Shown in pieces: positions 27,328 through 36,063 of a stretch of DNA of 64,000 nucleotides. Location: positions 1,426,001 through 1,490,000 of the forward strand of contig NZ_CP073751.1 in NCBI RefSeq assembly GCF_020025155.1, written 5' to 3'. A program made the translations under genes and the position numbers. Below the pieces are notes generated by a model, which worked only from the letters and a program-made list of their open reading frames with translations, had not been told where the DNA came from and made no database searches. Source of the DNA: Halopseudomonas nanhaiensis. GTDB lineage: Bacteria > Pseudomonadota > Gammaproteobacteria > Pseudomonadales > Pseudomonadaceae. How positions within the stretch are numbered: position 1 is the first letter of the stretch; the number at the start of each line of letters is the position of its first letter.

Positions 27328-28215
27328 TCAGCCTTTACCTTTGCGAATGGCTCCACCGGAGCCGAGATCGGCGCCGGTCATGGGATCGACCGTGGGATCG
27401 GACTTGGTTCGTGTTGCCATCTGCTTGACGACCTTGGCCTGATCCTTGCCAAGATCAACCGAGGCCATACCGTCACCACCATCGACTGCCGGTTGCGGGG
27501 CTTCGACAAATTCCCACTCCGGTCCTTCATTCCACGGACCACGCGCGTCGCCTTCGCCCTGCGACAGATTGTAGTAGACGTTGGCGAATTCAGGCTCGCC
27601 CGGCAGCTTGCCCTGTGGGAAGTTGGGTTGCATTGAGTGCAGCGCTTTCTCGAAGGACTTCTGGTGGGCGATTTCGCGCGTCATCAGAAACTTCAGTGCG
27701 TCCTTGATGCCCGGATCATCGGTGACGTTGATCAGACGCTCGTAAATGATCTTGGCCCGCGCTTCCGCCGCGATGTTCGAGCGCAGGTCGGCAGTAGGCT
27801 CACCGATCGAGTCGACATAGGCTGCGGACCAGGGCACGCCGGCGGAGTTGGTCAATGCCGGACCGCCGCCATACAACAGCGAGGTAATGTGTGAATCGTT
27901 GCCCGCTCCGGTCAGCGACCGGTACAGCTCGGCTTCCTTCTCGACGCCCTCGGCCAGGTCGCCCTTGGCACCCTTGTTGAGCATGCCGACGATGGAGCCG
28001 ATGACTTCAAGGTGGCTGAGCTCTTCGGTAGAGATATCCATGAGCATGTCCTTGCGGCCCGGATCATCTTCGGAGATGCCCTGAACGAAGTAGCGCATGG
28101 CGGCGGCGAGCTCACCCTGGGGGCCGCCGAACTGTTCCAGCAGAAGATTGGCGAGACCTGGGTTGGGGCCCGCGACACGGACGGTATACTGCAATCGTTT
28201 GTTATGGACGAACAT
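27328..28215 (-). CDS. Manganese-containing (non-heme) catalase
   Basis: A 295-residue ferritin-like four-helix protein. The dimanganese ligands are visible as Glu in LLEQFGGPQGEL, Glu and His in STEELSHLEVIG, and the Glu/His of SNIAAEARAKIIYERL and MTREIAHQKSFEKAL. It dismutates hydrogen peroxide in the cytosol. The C-terminal region after residue 210 is the usual Mn-catalase extension. GAGAGGTGAAAC precedes the ATG at 28215. KatG is also encoded in the window, so the organism has at least two peroxide-removing enzymes of unrelated types. Confidence 0.93.
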   Translation of the reverse strand: MFVHNKRLQYTVRVAGPNPGLANLLLEQFGGPQGELAAAMRYFVQGISEDDPGRKDMLMDISTEELSHLEVIGSIVGMLNKGAKGDLAEGVEKEAELYRSLTGAGNDSHITSLLYGGGPALTNSAGVPWSAAYVDSIGEPTADLRSNIAAEARAKIIYERLINVTDDPGIKDALKFLMTREIAHQKSFEKALHSMQPNFPQGKLPGEPEFANVYYNLSQGEGDARGPWNEGPEWEFVEAPQPAVDGGDGMASVDLGKDQAKVVKQMATRTKSDPTVDPMTGADLGSGGAIRKGKG

Positions 28216-28504
28216 GTTTCACCTCTCGAGTTGGTAATTTCCCTTGGAAAAACCTCCCTTGGGCTGCATGGCGCGTCCGCGCTGCATCACATGTGGCCTT
28301 AAGCATGGAGTGCGAAAAGCTTCCGTACGACGATTGCCCTTTCCTATCGCGGAAATAGATTTTGCCAATCTTGCACAAAGCCCGATACATAAGACGGGTT
28401 ATCCGCGTGGAAGCTGCTTGCATCGGCGTCCTCAGTCGGTTCATGTTGAGCGCTGGCCTTATTGCCAATCGGCCGGGGTACCCGTCGCAGCGAGGAGGAT
28501 TGTC

Positions 28505-28912
28505 ATGAGAGAACCGGAAAGACAGGAGACGTTGACGGTGTTGTACGACGGAGGCTGTCCGTTGTGCATGCGCGAGATATCACATGTGAAGGGACTGGCC
28601 GAGCCACAGCAGGACAGTGCGCTGCGCTTTGTCGATATCAGCTCGGGCAGCAATGATTGCTTTGCCTTCGCCGCTGACCGGGACAAGCTGCTGGCGCGCT
28701 TTCACATCCAGCGTGGCGATGGTTCACGCATTGATGGCGCCGCAGCCTTCGTCGCGATGTGGAGTCGGTTGCCCGGCTGGCGCTGGCTCGCGAGGCTCGG
28801 GCAGTTGCCAGGTGGGCTCGCGGCGCTGGAGCTCGCCTACCGTGGATTCCTGCGAATCCGCCCCCGGCTGCAGGGGCTGGCTCGTCGGCTGGAGCATAAG
28901 CGCGGCGAATGA
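28505..28912 (+). CDS. DCC-family thiol-disulfide oxidoreductase-like protein (DUF393)
   Basis: ATG 28505 follows AGGAGGATTGTC. The 135-residue protein opens with the family signature TVLYDGGCPLCMREISH; the CPLC pair is the putative redox site. RFVDISSGSNDCF and IDGAAAFVAMWSRLPGWRWL complete the DUF393 pattern. The biochemical role of the family is largely unproven. It precedes the nitroreductase gene by 80 nt on the same strand. Confidence 0.9.
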   Translation: MREPERQETLTVLYDGGCPLCMREISHVKGLAEPQQDSALRFVDISSGSNDCFAFAADRDKLLARFHIQRGDGSRIDGAAAFVAMWSRLPGWRWLARLGQLPGGLAALELAYRGFLRIRPRLQGLARRLEHKRGE

Positions 28913-28992
28913 CTCATCCAAGCTCCGCACGGACGCAGGGCGGGTAGAATGGCTTTCAGATTGCCAAACGATGCGTCAGGGGAGTTGCAACA

Positions 28993-29664
28993 TTGAATTA
29001 CGAACAAGTGGTCATGGGTCGTCGCAGCATCCGAGCCTTTCAGAACAAACCGGTTCCGCGTAGCGTCCTCGAGGAGGTCATCGCACTGGCCAGCCGTGCA
29101 CCCTCTTCGATGAATACGCAGCCCTGGCATCTGCATGTTCTGACCGGCGAGCCGCTGGACCGTATCCGCGCGGAGAACACCGAGCGCATGCTCGCCGGCG
29201 TGCCGCCCGACAAGGAAAGCCGCGGCATCGGAGCCTATGAGGGTGAGCACCGGCAGCGGCAGGTCGAGATTGCAGTGCAGTTGTTCGAAGCCATGGGTAT
29301 CGCTCGGGACGACAAGGAAAAGCGTCAGGACTGGATCCTGCGCGGTTTTCGCCAGTTCGATGCGCCGGTTTCCATCGTGGTTACCTATGACCGCGTGCTG
29401 CGTGACGGAGACATTGCCCAGTTCGACTGCGGCGCCCTGGTCAATGGTCTGGTCAACGCAGCGTGGTCGCGCGGGCTTGGTTGTGTGGTCAACAGTCAGG
29501 GAATCATGCATTCCCCTGTGGTCCGCCGCCATGCCGAGATTCCCGAGGACCAGGTGATCATGATCTGCGTCGCGATGGGCTATCCGGATGAAGACTTCCC
29601 TGCCAATGCCGTGGTGTCCAAGCGTCGTCCGGTGGAGGAGATCGCCCGCTTCGTCGGGTTTTGA
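28993..29664 (+). CDS. Nitroreductase-family FMN oxidoreductase
   Basis: A 223-residue protein starting at TTG 28993 (preceded by GGGGAG). The FMN-binding start MGRRSIRAFQNKPVP and the ASRAPSSMNTQPWHLHVL block are characteristic. C-terminally, VAMGYPDEDFPANAV fits the flavin-binding end of the fold. Such homodimeric enzymes reduce nitroaromatics, quinones or enones with NAD(P)H. The physiological substrate is not inferable. Convergent with the alpha/beta hydrolase gene, with no gap between stops. Confidence 0.9.
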   Translation: MNYEQVVMGRRSIRAFQNKPVPRSVLEEVIALASRAPSSMNTQPWHLHVLTGEPLDRIRAENTERMLAGVPPDKESRGIGAYEGEHRQRQVEIAVQLFEAMGIARDDKEKRQDWILRGFRQFDAPVSIVVTYDRVLRDGDIAQFDCGALVNGLVNAAWSRGLGCVVNSQGIMHSPVVRRHAEIPEDQVIMICVAMGYPDEDFPANAVVSKRRPVEEIARFVGF

Positions 29665-30615
29665 CTACGACTTCTCCAGCGCAGCGCGGAATTGCCGGTA
29701 ATCGTCGGCGAGCTTGCCAGGCGCTTCGATCATGGGAAGGTGACCCGTATCCGGCAGCAGAAGCACCGAGCTGCCGTCGATGAGGTGCTCGAGTATCCGC
29801 GCGGAAGAGTGATGGAACAGCTTGTCCTTCTCTCCCCAGACAATGCGGGTCGGTACGGATAATCCGGTCACGATATCTTCCAGGGACTGCTCCACGGTCT
29901 CTTGCCGGAGCTCGGCCATGATCCGGCTGTGCAGCCGATAATTCTGCGCCGCGGTTTCGGCAAAGGCGTCCTTGACCGGGCCCGGGTAATAGGGCGGCCG
30001 CTCGGTCGTCCATTCCAGCGATTCGTCCAGTTCTGCTCGGTTACCTACCACCATGGGCACCTGCTTACCGCGCTGCAGACTTTTCACCAGCTCGCTTTGC
30101 TGCGCGCTCATCACGCCGGACGGGGCCAGCAGCCACAGGCTCTCCACCCGTTCGGGATAGTCGGCCGCGTAGGCTGCGGCAATACGTCCGCCCATGGAAT
30201 TGCCACCCAGGTGCAGCCTGTCGAGATTCAGCGCCTCGACGAATTGCTGTACGTAGCGAACCTGAGCGGGGGTGAGATAGCTGGCATCGAACGGCTTGTC
30301 GCTTTCGCCAAAGCCCGGCAGATCCACGGCAATGACCCGGTGTCGATCGGTCAGATGTGACGCAACCCGGTTCCACTCGTCCTTGTTGGCGCCCATGCCA
30401 TGGAGGAGCAGCAGCGGCTCGCCTGTGCCGCCCTCCAGGTAGGCCACCTGGAACCCGGGAATCTCAACCGTACGCGGCTCCAGATCGGCCAGGTGCCGCT
30501 CGACGCCGAGGTAGGCGGCGGACACCTGAGCCGGCGGTGCGCTGTATACCCACAGAGCCGCCCCGATGAACGTCACGGCGCACACCGCGATGACCGACAG
30601 CACACTCTTTTTCAT
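29665..30615 (-). CDS. Exported alpha/beta-hydrolase (lipase/esterase-like)
   Basis: A 316-residue protein with an N-terminal signal/anchor (SVLSVIAVCAVTFIGAALWV). LLLLHGMGANKDEW supplies the oxyanion loop, and the nucleophile elbow is GGNSMGGRIAAAYAA. The Asp lies in IVWGEKDKLF and the His in LLPDTGHLPMIE. The layout matches the Moraxella lipase-3/LipG-type monomeric hydrolases. It probably acts in the periplasm or at the inner-membrane surface on short-chain esters or lipids. Confidence 0.88.
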   Translation of the reverse strand: MKKSVLSVIAVCAVTFIGAALWVYSAPPAQVSAAYLGVERHLADLEPRTVEIPGFQVAYLEGGTGEPLLLLHGMGANKDEWNRVASHLTDRHRVIAVDLPGFGESDKPFDASYLTPAQVRYVQQFVEALNLDRLHLGGNSMGGRIAAAYAADYPERVESLWLLAPSGVMSAQQSELVKSLQRGKQVPMVVGNRAELDESLEWTTERPPYYPGPVKDAFAETAAQNYRLHSRIMAELRQETVEQSLEDIVTGLSVPTRIVWGEKDKLFHHSSARILEHLIDGSSVLLLPDTGHLPMIEAPGKLADDYRQFRAALEKS

Positions 30616-30837
30616 CTTTGAAATCTCGCATATGTTGTTTACACGCCGGGTTGCAGAACGCGCTGACCGGGGTTGTTAAAGCGCAGTGGCTGGGCCGTTG
30701 GACGATAAGCTGATGATCAAGTTTTGCCGAATTCGAGGTTTTGAGACGCATGTCCGATTTGTCTTGCCGCGCGCCGCTGCTAAGCAACTGCCGCGCTGAG
30801 CTATGCTTGTGCGGATATCTGACACGGACCTTCTCGG

Positions 30838-32073
30838 ATGCCCATCGATACGCTGCTGGCAGCGCTGTACCGGCGCCAGTCCCGCAAGATTCTCGCTACG
30901 CTGATTCGACTGCTCGGCGACTTCGAGCTGGCCGAGGAATCGATGCAGGAGGCCTTTACTGCCGCGCTCAAGCAGTGGCCAGATGAAGGTGTCCCCGAGA
31001 AACAGACCGCCTGGATTATCCGCATTGCCCGAAACAAGGGAATCGACCAGATTCGACGGCGGCAGAGCGCCAGGCACTACGCCGAAGGCCAGCTGGCTGT
31101 CGAGGCGGAGGCGGAGGGTGAGCCCGGGCCATGGTTCGACGAGGACAGCATCAGGGACGATCAGCTGAGGCTGATCTTCACCTGCTGTCACCCGAGTCTG
31201 GCGCCCGAGACCCAGCTGGTGCTGACACTGCGCGAAATGTGCGGCCTTACCACCGAGCAGGTTGCCCGCGGATTGCTGCAGCAGTCCGCTACCGTCGCAC
31301 AGCGGATTGTCCGTGCCAAACGCAAGATCCGCGACGCCCAGATCCCCTATGCCGTTCCGGAAAGCAGTGAATTGCCGCAGCGACTCGGCAGCGTCTTGCG
31401 GGTCATCTATCTGATGTTCAACGAAGGCTACTCCGCCAGCGCTGGCGACGCCGTCGTCAACGCCGGTCTCGCACAGGAAGCAATCAGGCTCGGCCGACTG
31501 ATGGCCGAGCTGCTCCCGGATGCCGAGGTGTATGGCCTGCTCGCGCTGATGCTGTTGCAGGACTCGCGAAGCGCGGCGCGGCAGACTCCGGATGGGCAGG
31601 TTATTACCCTGGAGGATCAGGATCGGTCTCGCTGGAATCAGGCCGCTATTGTCGAGGGTCTGCACTGGTTGGACCTGGCGATGAGCAATCAGCCGGTCGG
31701 GGCCTACAGCATTCAGGCTGCCATCGCCGCGGCGCATGCGACCGCAGCTGACGCCGCCAGCACCGACTGGCAACGGATAGTCGAGCTTTATGATCTGCTG
31801 TACCGCATGAGCCCCACACCGGTGATCGCCCTGAACCGCGCGGTAGCGATCGCCATGCGCGACGGGCCGGCGGCGGGGCTGGCATTGCTCGATGAACTGG
31901 CCGCTTCACGTTATCTGGTGAACTACCACCTCTTTCATGTTGCCCGCGCTGATCTGCTGCGCCGCATGGGCAACACCGCGGATGCCGTGAGCGCCTACGA
32001 GCAAGCGCTCGCGCTGACTGCGCAATGGCCCGAGCGCCGATTCATCGAACAGCGTATCGCTGCACTCAAATAG
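30838..32073 (+). CDS. ECF42-type RNA polymerase sigma factor
   Basis: A 411-residue sigma factor, far longer than classical ECF factors. Region 2 is at residues about 10-75 (LGDFELAEESMQEAFTAALK) and region 4 at about 110-165 (LREMCGLTTEQVARGLLQQS). The C-terminal extension (residues about 170-411, DUF6596 and TPR-like) includes VIYLMFNEGYSASAGD, the hallmark of group ECF42, which normally has no anti-sigma factor and sits beside YCII/DGPF genes. Here two such genes follow directly, and candidate target promoters are visible at 32085-32113 and 33835-33863. Confidence 0.92.
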   Translation: MPIDTLLAALYRRQSRKILATLIRLLGDFELAEESMQEAFTAALKQWPDEGVPEKQTAWIIRIARNKGIDQIRRRQSARHYAEGQLAVEAEAEGEPGPWFDEDSIRDDQLRLIFTCCHPSLAPETQLVLTLREMCGLTTEQVARGLLQQSATVAQRIVRAKRKIRDAQIPYAVPESSELPQRLGSVLRVIYLMFNEGYSASAGDAVVNAGLAQEAIRLGRLMAELLPDAEVYGLLALMLLQDSRSAARQTPDGQVITLEDQDRSRWNQAAIVEGLHWLDLAMSNQPVGAYSIQAAIAAAHATAADAASTDWQRIVELYDLLYRMSPTPVIALNRAVAIAMRDGPAAGLALLDELAASRYLVNYHLFHVARADLLRRMGNTADAVSAYEQALALTAQWPERRFIEQRIAALK

Positions 32074-32084
32074 TTGCGGGCTGA

Positions 32085-32113
32085 TGTCGATCTGCGTACG
32101 GCCTGCACGACTA
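32085..32113 (+). promoter_or_regulatory. Candidate ECF42-dependent promoter
   Basis: TGTCGA at 32085-32090, a 17-bp spacer, then CGACTA at 32108-32113. The known ECF42 consensus is TGTCGA at -35 with CGA/TC at -10. It would start transcription about 32 nt before the YCII-VOC gene. An identical geometry occurs upstream of the DUF1428 gene. Confidence 0.65.
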
Positions 32114-32151
32114 AAGGTTGCAATGATCACAGCAACCAGAAGAGGTGCGAT

Positions 32152-32985
32152 ATGCGATACATGTTGATGCGCAAGGCCGACGCAAACACCGAGCAGGGCA
32201 TCATGCCTACCAGCGAACTGCTCGAGGCGATGGGCGAGTACAACGAGCGTATGTTTGCCGCGGGTGTGTTCGTCACAGGCGACGGACTCAGACCCAGTTC
32301 GGATGGCTTCAGGATCCGCTTCACCGACGGTGAACCCGAGGTCATTCGTGGGCCGTTCGAACAGACCGGCGAACTGCTTGCAGGGTATACAGTCATCGAG
32401 GTCGACTCACCGGGAGAGGCGCTGGGCTGGGCGAAGCAGTGGCCCCGATCGGACGCCGCCGCCTGCCTGGAGGTGCGTCGTTATTACGAAATGGAGGACT
32501 TCGCACCCGGTCCGGCGCTTGAGCGACACGCCAGACTGGGCAAGGCCCAGCAGCGGCAGCCGGTCGGCCTCTGCACACACCTGACCTTTCCGGGGAGCTG
32601 CCGTGAAGCGATGAACTTCTATGCCTCGGTGTTCGGCGCATCGCTGGAGATCAACACGTTTGGCGAGACCCCGATGGCCGATCAGGTCCCGCCGGAGCAG
32701 GCGCAAATGATCGCCCATGCCGAATTGCATATCGGCCGTCACGTCATCATGGGCGCGGACATGGCGCCGGGCTGCGGACAACAGGCGCCAGGAGCTACCG
32801 TCCAGTTGCAGTACGACAATCTGGATGTGGCGACCGAGGTCTTTCAGGAACTGGCAGATGGAGGAACAGTTCATATGCCGATTGAGAAAACATTCTGGGC
32901 GCAGGGTTTCGGGATGCTGACGGATCGTTTCGGTACCAGCTGGATGTTCAATTGCGGACTCACTCCCGTGGAGCAATGGCAGTGA
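32152..32985 (+). CDS. YCII/DGPF - VOC (PhnB-like) fusion protein
   Basis: From ATG 32152 (AGAGGTG upstream) the 277-residue protein has two domains. Residues 1-115 are YCII-related (MRYMLMRKADANTEQGIMPT; VIRGPFEQTGELLAGYTVIE). Residues about 138-277 are a VOC/PhnB-like fold (THLTFPGSCREAMNFYASVF; KTFWAQGFGMLTDRFGTSWM). Both parts belong to families repeatedly linked to ECF42 sigma factors. Their reactions are unknown. It follows the sigma gene and a candidate ECF42 promoter, and precedes a stand-alone YCII gene by 31 nt. Confidence 0.85.
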   Translation: MRYMLMRKADANTEQGIMPTSELLEAMGEYNERMFAAGVFVTGDGLRPSSDGFRIRFTDGEPEVIRGPFEQTGELLAGYTVIEVDSPGEALGWAKQWPRSDAAACLEVRRYYEMEDFAPGPALERHARLGKAQQRQPVGLCTHLTFPGSCREAMNFYASVFGASLEINTFGETPMADQVPPEQAQMIAHAELHIGRHVIMGADMAPGCGQQAPGATVQLQYDNLDVATEVFQELADGGTVHMPIEKTFWAQGFGMLTDRFGTSWMFNCGLTPVEQWQ

Positions 32986-33016
32986 GCGTAACGGCTGTGG
33001 TGGGAGGTGGATTGTC

Positions 33017-33388
33017 ATGAAATACGTCGCGTTGGTGTACTACGAGGAAAGCGTGATCAATGCCATGACCCAGCAGCAATGGCACGATCTCAATCAGGAA
33101 TGTGTCCGCTGTGTCGAGAAGTTGACCGCGCAAGGGCATTATCTCGGCGGGCAGGCATTGCAGCCGACCGCTTCCGCCACCAGCATCCGGGTGCGTGAAG
33201 GCGAGACGATCATACTCGACGGACCGTTTGCCGAAACCAAGGAGCAACTGGCCGGGTTCTATCTGCTGGAGGCACGGGATCTCAACGAGGCGCTGCAATT
33301 GGCCAGTCATATTCCACCGGCGCGTCTGGGCAGCGTGGAAGTGCGGCCGGTACGCGAGTTGCCGCCGAAGGATCCTGAAGCGGAGTGA
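33017..33388 (+). CDS. YCII-related (DGPF) protein
   Basis: A 123-residue protein of the ferredoxin-like YCII fold, starting MKYVALVYYEESVINAMTQQ. The family signature is IILDGPFAETKEQLAGFYLL, with His and Asp residues thought to form an active site in relatives. It is the last gene of the ECF42 operon and is followed by a strong terminator. Confidence 0.92.
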   Translation: MKYVALVYYEESVINAMTQQQWHDLNQECVRCVEKLTAQGHYLGGQALQPTASATSIRVREGETIILDGPFAETKEQLAGFYLLEARDLNEALQLASHIPPARLGSVEVRPVRELPPKDPEAE

Positions 33389-33393
33389 GACCG

Positions 33394-33426
33394 AAGTTGC
33401 CCCCGCTCACGGAGCGGGGGCAACTT
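33394..33426. terminator. Bidirectional hairpin terminator
   Basis: A perfect 15-bp stem, AAGTTGCCCCCGCTC / GAGCGGGGGCAACTT with a 3-nt loop, sits between the convergent YCII and DUF1428 genes. Confidence 0.9.
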
Positions 33427-33427
33427 C

Positions 33428-33781
33428 TTACATGGAAACGATAGCGGCGAAGCCGCCGTAGATAAGGCGCTTTCCGTCGAAGGGCATGGGGTTTACATCG
33501 GGCTGCATCCGCGGATCCTCCATGATTTTCTGCATGCCTTTGTCCCGCGTCCCCCGATCAGGCCAGGTTACCCACGAAAACACGACCGTCTCATCCGGTT
33601 GACACTTCACCGCCATGGGAAACGACGTCACCTTGCCCTCCGGCACATCATCCCCCCAGCACTCGACGAAGCTCAGAGCTCCGGCTTCCAGAAAAACCGG
33701 GCCCGCATCGGCGGCGTGCTTGCGGTACAGCTCTTTGTTGGCCGTGGGCACTGCTGCGACAAATCCATCGACATAAAACAT
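33428..33781 (-). CDS. DUF1428 family protein
   Basis: A 117-residue protein starting MFYVDGFVAAVPTANKELYR, with VECWGDDVPEGKVTSFPMAV and FDGKRLIYGGF near the end, all typical of DUF1428. It is predicted to be a small dimeric alpha/beta-barrel protein; no function is known. It is convergent with the ECF42 operon but carries its own ECF42-like promoter (33835-33863), so it probably belongs to the same regulon. Confidence 0.92.
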   Translation of the reverse strand: MFYVDGFVAAVPTANKELYRKHAADAGPVFLEAGALSFVECWGDDVPEGKVTSFPMAVKCQPDETVVFSWVTWPDRGTRDKGMQKIMEDPRMQPDVNPMPFDGKRLIYGGFAAIVSM

Positions 33782-33834
33782 CGTTGCGCTCCTCGAACAG
33801 GTTCAATGGCACAGCCAGGATGGCTGCGTGCTGT

Positions 33835-33863
33835 AAGTCGCGCGAACAGCTCGTAAATCGACA
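33835..33863 (-). promoter_or_regulatory. Second candidate ECF42-dependent promoter
   Basis: Read on the minus strand: TGTCGA at 33863-33858, a 17-bp spacer, CGACTT at 33840-33835. Spacing and box sequences match the promoter at 32085-32113. Transcription would begin about 47 nt before the DUF1428 ATG. Confidence 0.62.
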
Positions 33864-34005
33864 AGAGGCGGGAAAGGTAGGGGTTGAGGCCAGACGGAAC
33901 GCCGTCGGTGTTATCAGGCACGCCAGAAAAACGATGAAACGCACCGCCAGCGCTGTCACTGTTTCTTCGTTACTATTACGACACTTACAAGCAGGGACCG
34001 CTTAC

Positions 34006-34509
34006 ATGCATTACGTGCTCGATAAGATCACCCTACGACCCATGACGCAGACGGACATAGCCGCTGCTGCGACGGTGCATGCGGCTGCGTTCGTTCGGCA
34101 GCGGCAGTCCGAGGCGTGGCTGACATGCAACCTGAATGCCTTCCCGCGCATGATGAGCTTCGTGGCGATGCATGGCTCGGAATGCGTTGGTTACATCATC
34201 TGGACCCAGAAGAGCGGGTTCCGGCCTGAGGTGGTGCTGGAACTGGAGCAGATCGCGGTCGCGCCGGACCGGCAGCGCAACGGTATAGGGCGGGCGTTGA
34301 TCGAGCGCTCGCTACCCTGCGTGCGGGCTATGCTGCAGCAGTCGCAGGCCAGGGTGAAACACGTAATGGTCACGACACGGGCCGACAATCATGCCCAGAA
34401 GCTCTATGCCGACGTGCTTGGCGCAACCGTCGAGGCAACCATCACCGGCTTGTACTCGGCCGATGAAGTGATCATGGTTGCTCGCCACGTGAGTCTACTT
34501 GACTCGTAA
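34006..34509 (+). CDS. GNAT-family N-acetyltransferase
   Basis: ATG 34006 follows AGCAGGGACCG; the frame is open upstream but without a better start. The 167-residue protein has acetyl-CoA binding motif A in LEQIAVAPDRQRNGIGRALI (Q/RxxGxG/A form: QRNGIG), and a C-terminal NHAQKLYADVLGATVEATI block. The amine substrate is unknown. The following gene is also a GNAT, 37 nt downstream. Confidence 0.85.
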   Translation: MHYVLDKITLRPMTQTDIAAAATVHAAAFVRQRQSEAWLTCNLNAFPRMMSFVAMHGSECVGYIIWTQKSGFRPEVVLELEQIAVAPDRQRNGIGRALIERSLPCVRAMLQQSQARVKHVMVTTRADNHAQKLYADVLGATVEATITGLYSADEVIMVARHVSLLDS

Positions 34510-34546
34510 TTCTCAGGGTCTGATCGCTCGACGTCTGGAGATGCAG

Positions 34547-35050
34547 ATGACTGATTCCACCTACACGACCTTCTATCTCGAAATGACCAGCCCGCAGCAG
34601 CTGCTCAGCAAGCCCCTGCCGGAGGCGCTCAGTATTGTGGAATGCGAAGTGCCGCAGTTTCGGTTCAATCGTTTCCTTTATGAACTGGTTGGTAGCGAGT
34701 GGGAGTGGGGCGATCTTGACGACTGGACGGACGAACAATGGCGAGCGCTGGTGGAAAGCGATTTGCATCGGACCTGGGTGGCGTATCACCGAGGCAGCAT
34801 TGCCGGGTACTACGAACTCTATCGGCCTGATGGGACCAATGTGGAGATCCGATATTTCGGCCTCGCTTCCTGGGCCATCGAGAAGGGCTTCGGCGGACCC
34901 TTGCTGAGCCACGCGATCGGCTCGGCCTGGGATTGGCCGGATACGGAGCGGGTCTGGGTGCATACCTGCACCTTTGATCATCCCAGCGCGCTTGCCAACT
35001 ACCAGGCGCGCGGGATGCAGCTATACAGGCAGGAGAGTACGCCCGGCTAA
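34547..35050 (+). CDS. GNAT-family N-acetyltransferase
   Basis: The start is placed at ATG 34547 because GGAG lies 6 nt upstream; ATG 34541 and TTG 34499 have poorer spacing. The 167-residue protein has IRYFGLASWAIEKGFGGPLL as the acetyl-CoA binding region and VWVHTCTFDHPSALANYQAR near the end, which is a GNAT C-terminus. The canonical Q-x-x-G-x-G loop is replaced by EKGFGG. The target is unknown. Confidence 0.82.
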   Translation: MTDSTYTTFYLEMTSPQQLLSKPLPEALSIVECEVPQFRFNRFLYELVGSEWEWGDLDDWTDEQWRALVESDLHRTWVAYHRGSIAGYYELYRPDGTNVEIRYFGLASWAIEKGFGGPLLSHAIGSAWDWPDTERVWVHTCTFDHPSALANYQARGMQLYRQESTPG

Positions 35051-35068
35051 GAATTGGCTTCTACGCCG

Positions 35069-35082
35069 ATCAACCGGTTGAT
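35069..35082. repeat. 14-bp perfect palindrome
   Basis: ATCAACCGGTTGAT reads the same on both strands. It lies 19 nt after the GNAT stop in the gap before the convergent DUF4394 gene. No promoter is evident beside it. Confidence 0.6.
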
Positions 35083-35155
35083 AACCCAGCGGTACCTCGA
35101 AAACGCTGTCGTGGAGCAGCTCTTCGGGTTGCTGTGTGGATCGTCGCACAGGGTT

Positions 35156-35185
35156 GCGTTGCCACGCCAACAGGCGAGGCAACGC
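35156..35185 (-). terminator. Hairpin after the DUF4394 gene
   Basis: A two-part stem: GCGTTGCC pairs with GGCAACGC and the inner CGCC with GGCG around an AACA loop. It begins 8 nt beyond the DUF4394 stop. There is no T-tract. Confidence 0.6.
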
Positions 35186-35193
35186 GCCCCGGT

Positions 35194-35964
35194 TCAGGGC
35201 ATCACAGCCATATCGATGACGCCTTCGGGTAGGTCAGCCACCTCGCCGAGCGTGGTCGGTTTGCCGCTCTCGAGATCGACTCGATGCAGGGTGGTGCCGG
35301 TCAGCAGCCAGGCGGTGTTGTCGCCCTTGCCGTCGCTGGCGATATCGAACGCTACCTGACCCAGCTCCTCGGCAATCACGCCCACCACCTGCTGCACGCC
35401 ATCGTTGGGCGGGTTTTGCAGCATCAGCTGACCAGTCGCCAGATCCACCGTGTACAGGGACGTTGATTCGGTACCGGCATAGCTGTTGGTGTACGCACCA
35501 GCCATGACATTGGCGGTTTTCCCGGCATGCGGACCGTCGGTTGCGTAGGAAACCTCGCCGTCGAGCACGACCTCGCCGGTATCGACGTTCACGCGGAAGT
35601 TGGTTCCATCAGCCGCCAGCAGGCGCAGGCGATCAGCGACGGGGTTGAAGTCGACCACTGCCTGACCATTGCCGGGCAAGGCCTGAGCGAGCTTGCTTTT
35701 TGCTGAAAGTGAGCCGGTTTCAGGGTCCAGCGTATAGAGCTGGTTGTCGCCGGCCAGTGCGTATAACTCACCGCTGGCCGGACGCACGTCGATGCCGCGT
35801 AGCGGTGCTTTCGACATGACCTGGGTGGTCCCGGTGACCTTGAGGCTTTCGCTATCGATGGTGTGCAGTGTGCCGTCGCTGCCCAAGGCCAGAAGCTCTG
35901 CGGCGGAGACCGACCCGGCGAACAGGCCGAATGTAACGACGACTGCGGTGCTGAATGTGTTCAT
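35194..35964 (-). CDS. Exported DUF4394 beta-propeller-like protein
   Basis: I choose ATG 35964, which has AGAGG upstream, giving 256 residues. A signal peptide (TFSTAVVVTFGLFAGSVSA) precedes repeated blade-like segments: LLALGSDGTLHTIDSESLKV, YALAGDNQLYTLDPETGSLS, and TSLYTVDLATGQLML. This repeat pattern defines DUF4394. It probably resides in the periplasm. In Pseudomonas such genes are often downstream of a SigK/RskA-type system, as here, so it is a likely target of that sigma factor. Confidence 0.85.
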   Translation of the reverse strand: MNTFSTAVVVTFGLFAGSVSAAELLALGSDGTLHTIDSESLKVTGTTQVMSKAPLRGIDVRPASGELYALAGDNQLYTLDPETGSLSAKSKLAQALPGNGQAVVDFNPVADRLRLLAADGTNFRVNVDTGEVVLDGEVSYATDGPHAGKTANVMAGAYTNSYAGTESTSLYTVDLATGQLMLQNPPNDGVQQVVGVIAEELGQVAFDIASDGKGDNTAWLLTGTTLHRVDLESGKPTTLGEVADLPEGVIDMAVMP

Positions 35965-35988
35965 AGGCATCCTCTGGAAATCGGCAGG

Positions 35989-36009
35989 GCGATGACCCCG
36001 TGTCATCGC
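35989..36009. repeat. 8-bp inverted repeat in the DUF4394 leader
   Basis: GCGATGAC and GTCATCGC flank a CCCGT loop, about 25 nt upstream of the DUF4394 ATG. It would form a hairpin in the leader RNA or serve as an operator. Confidence 0.5.
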
Positions 36010-36063
36010 TCCTGTACTGATTACCCGCGAGATGCAATCTGGATGTCTGTAATGTCGGTTTTT

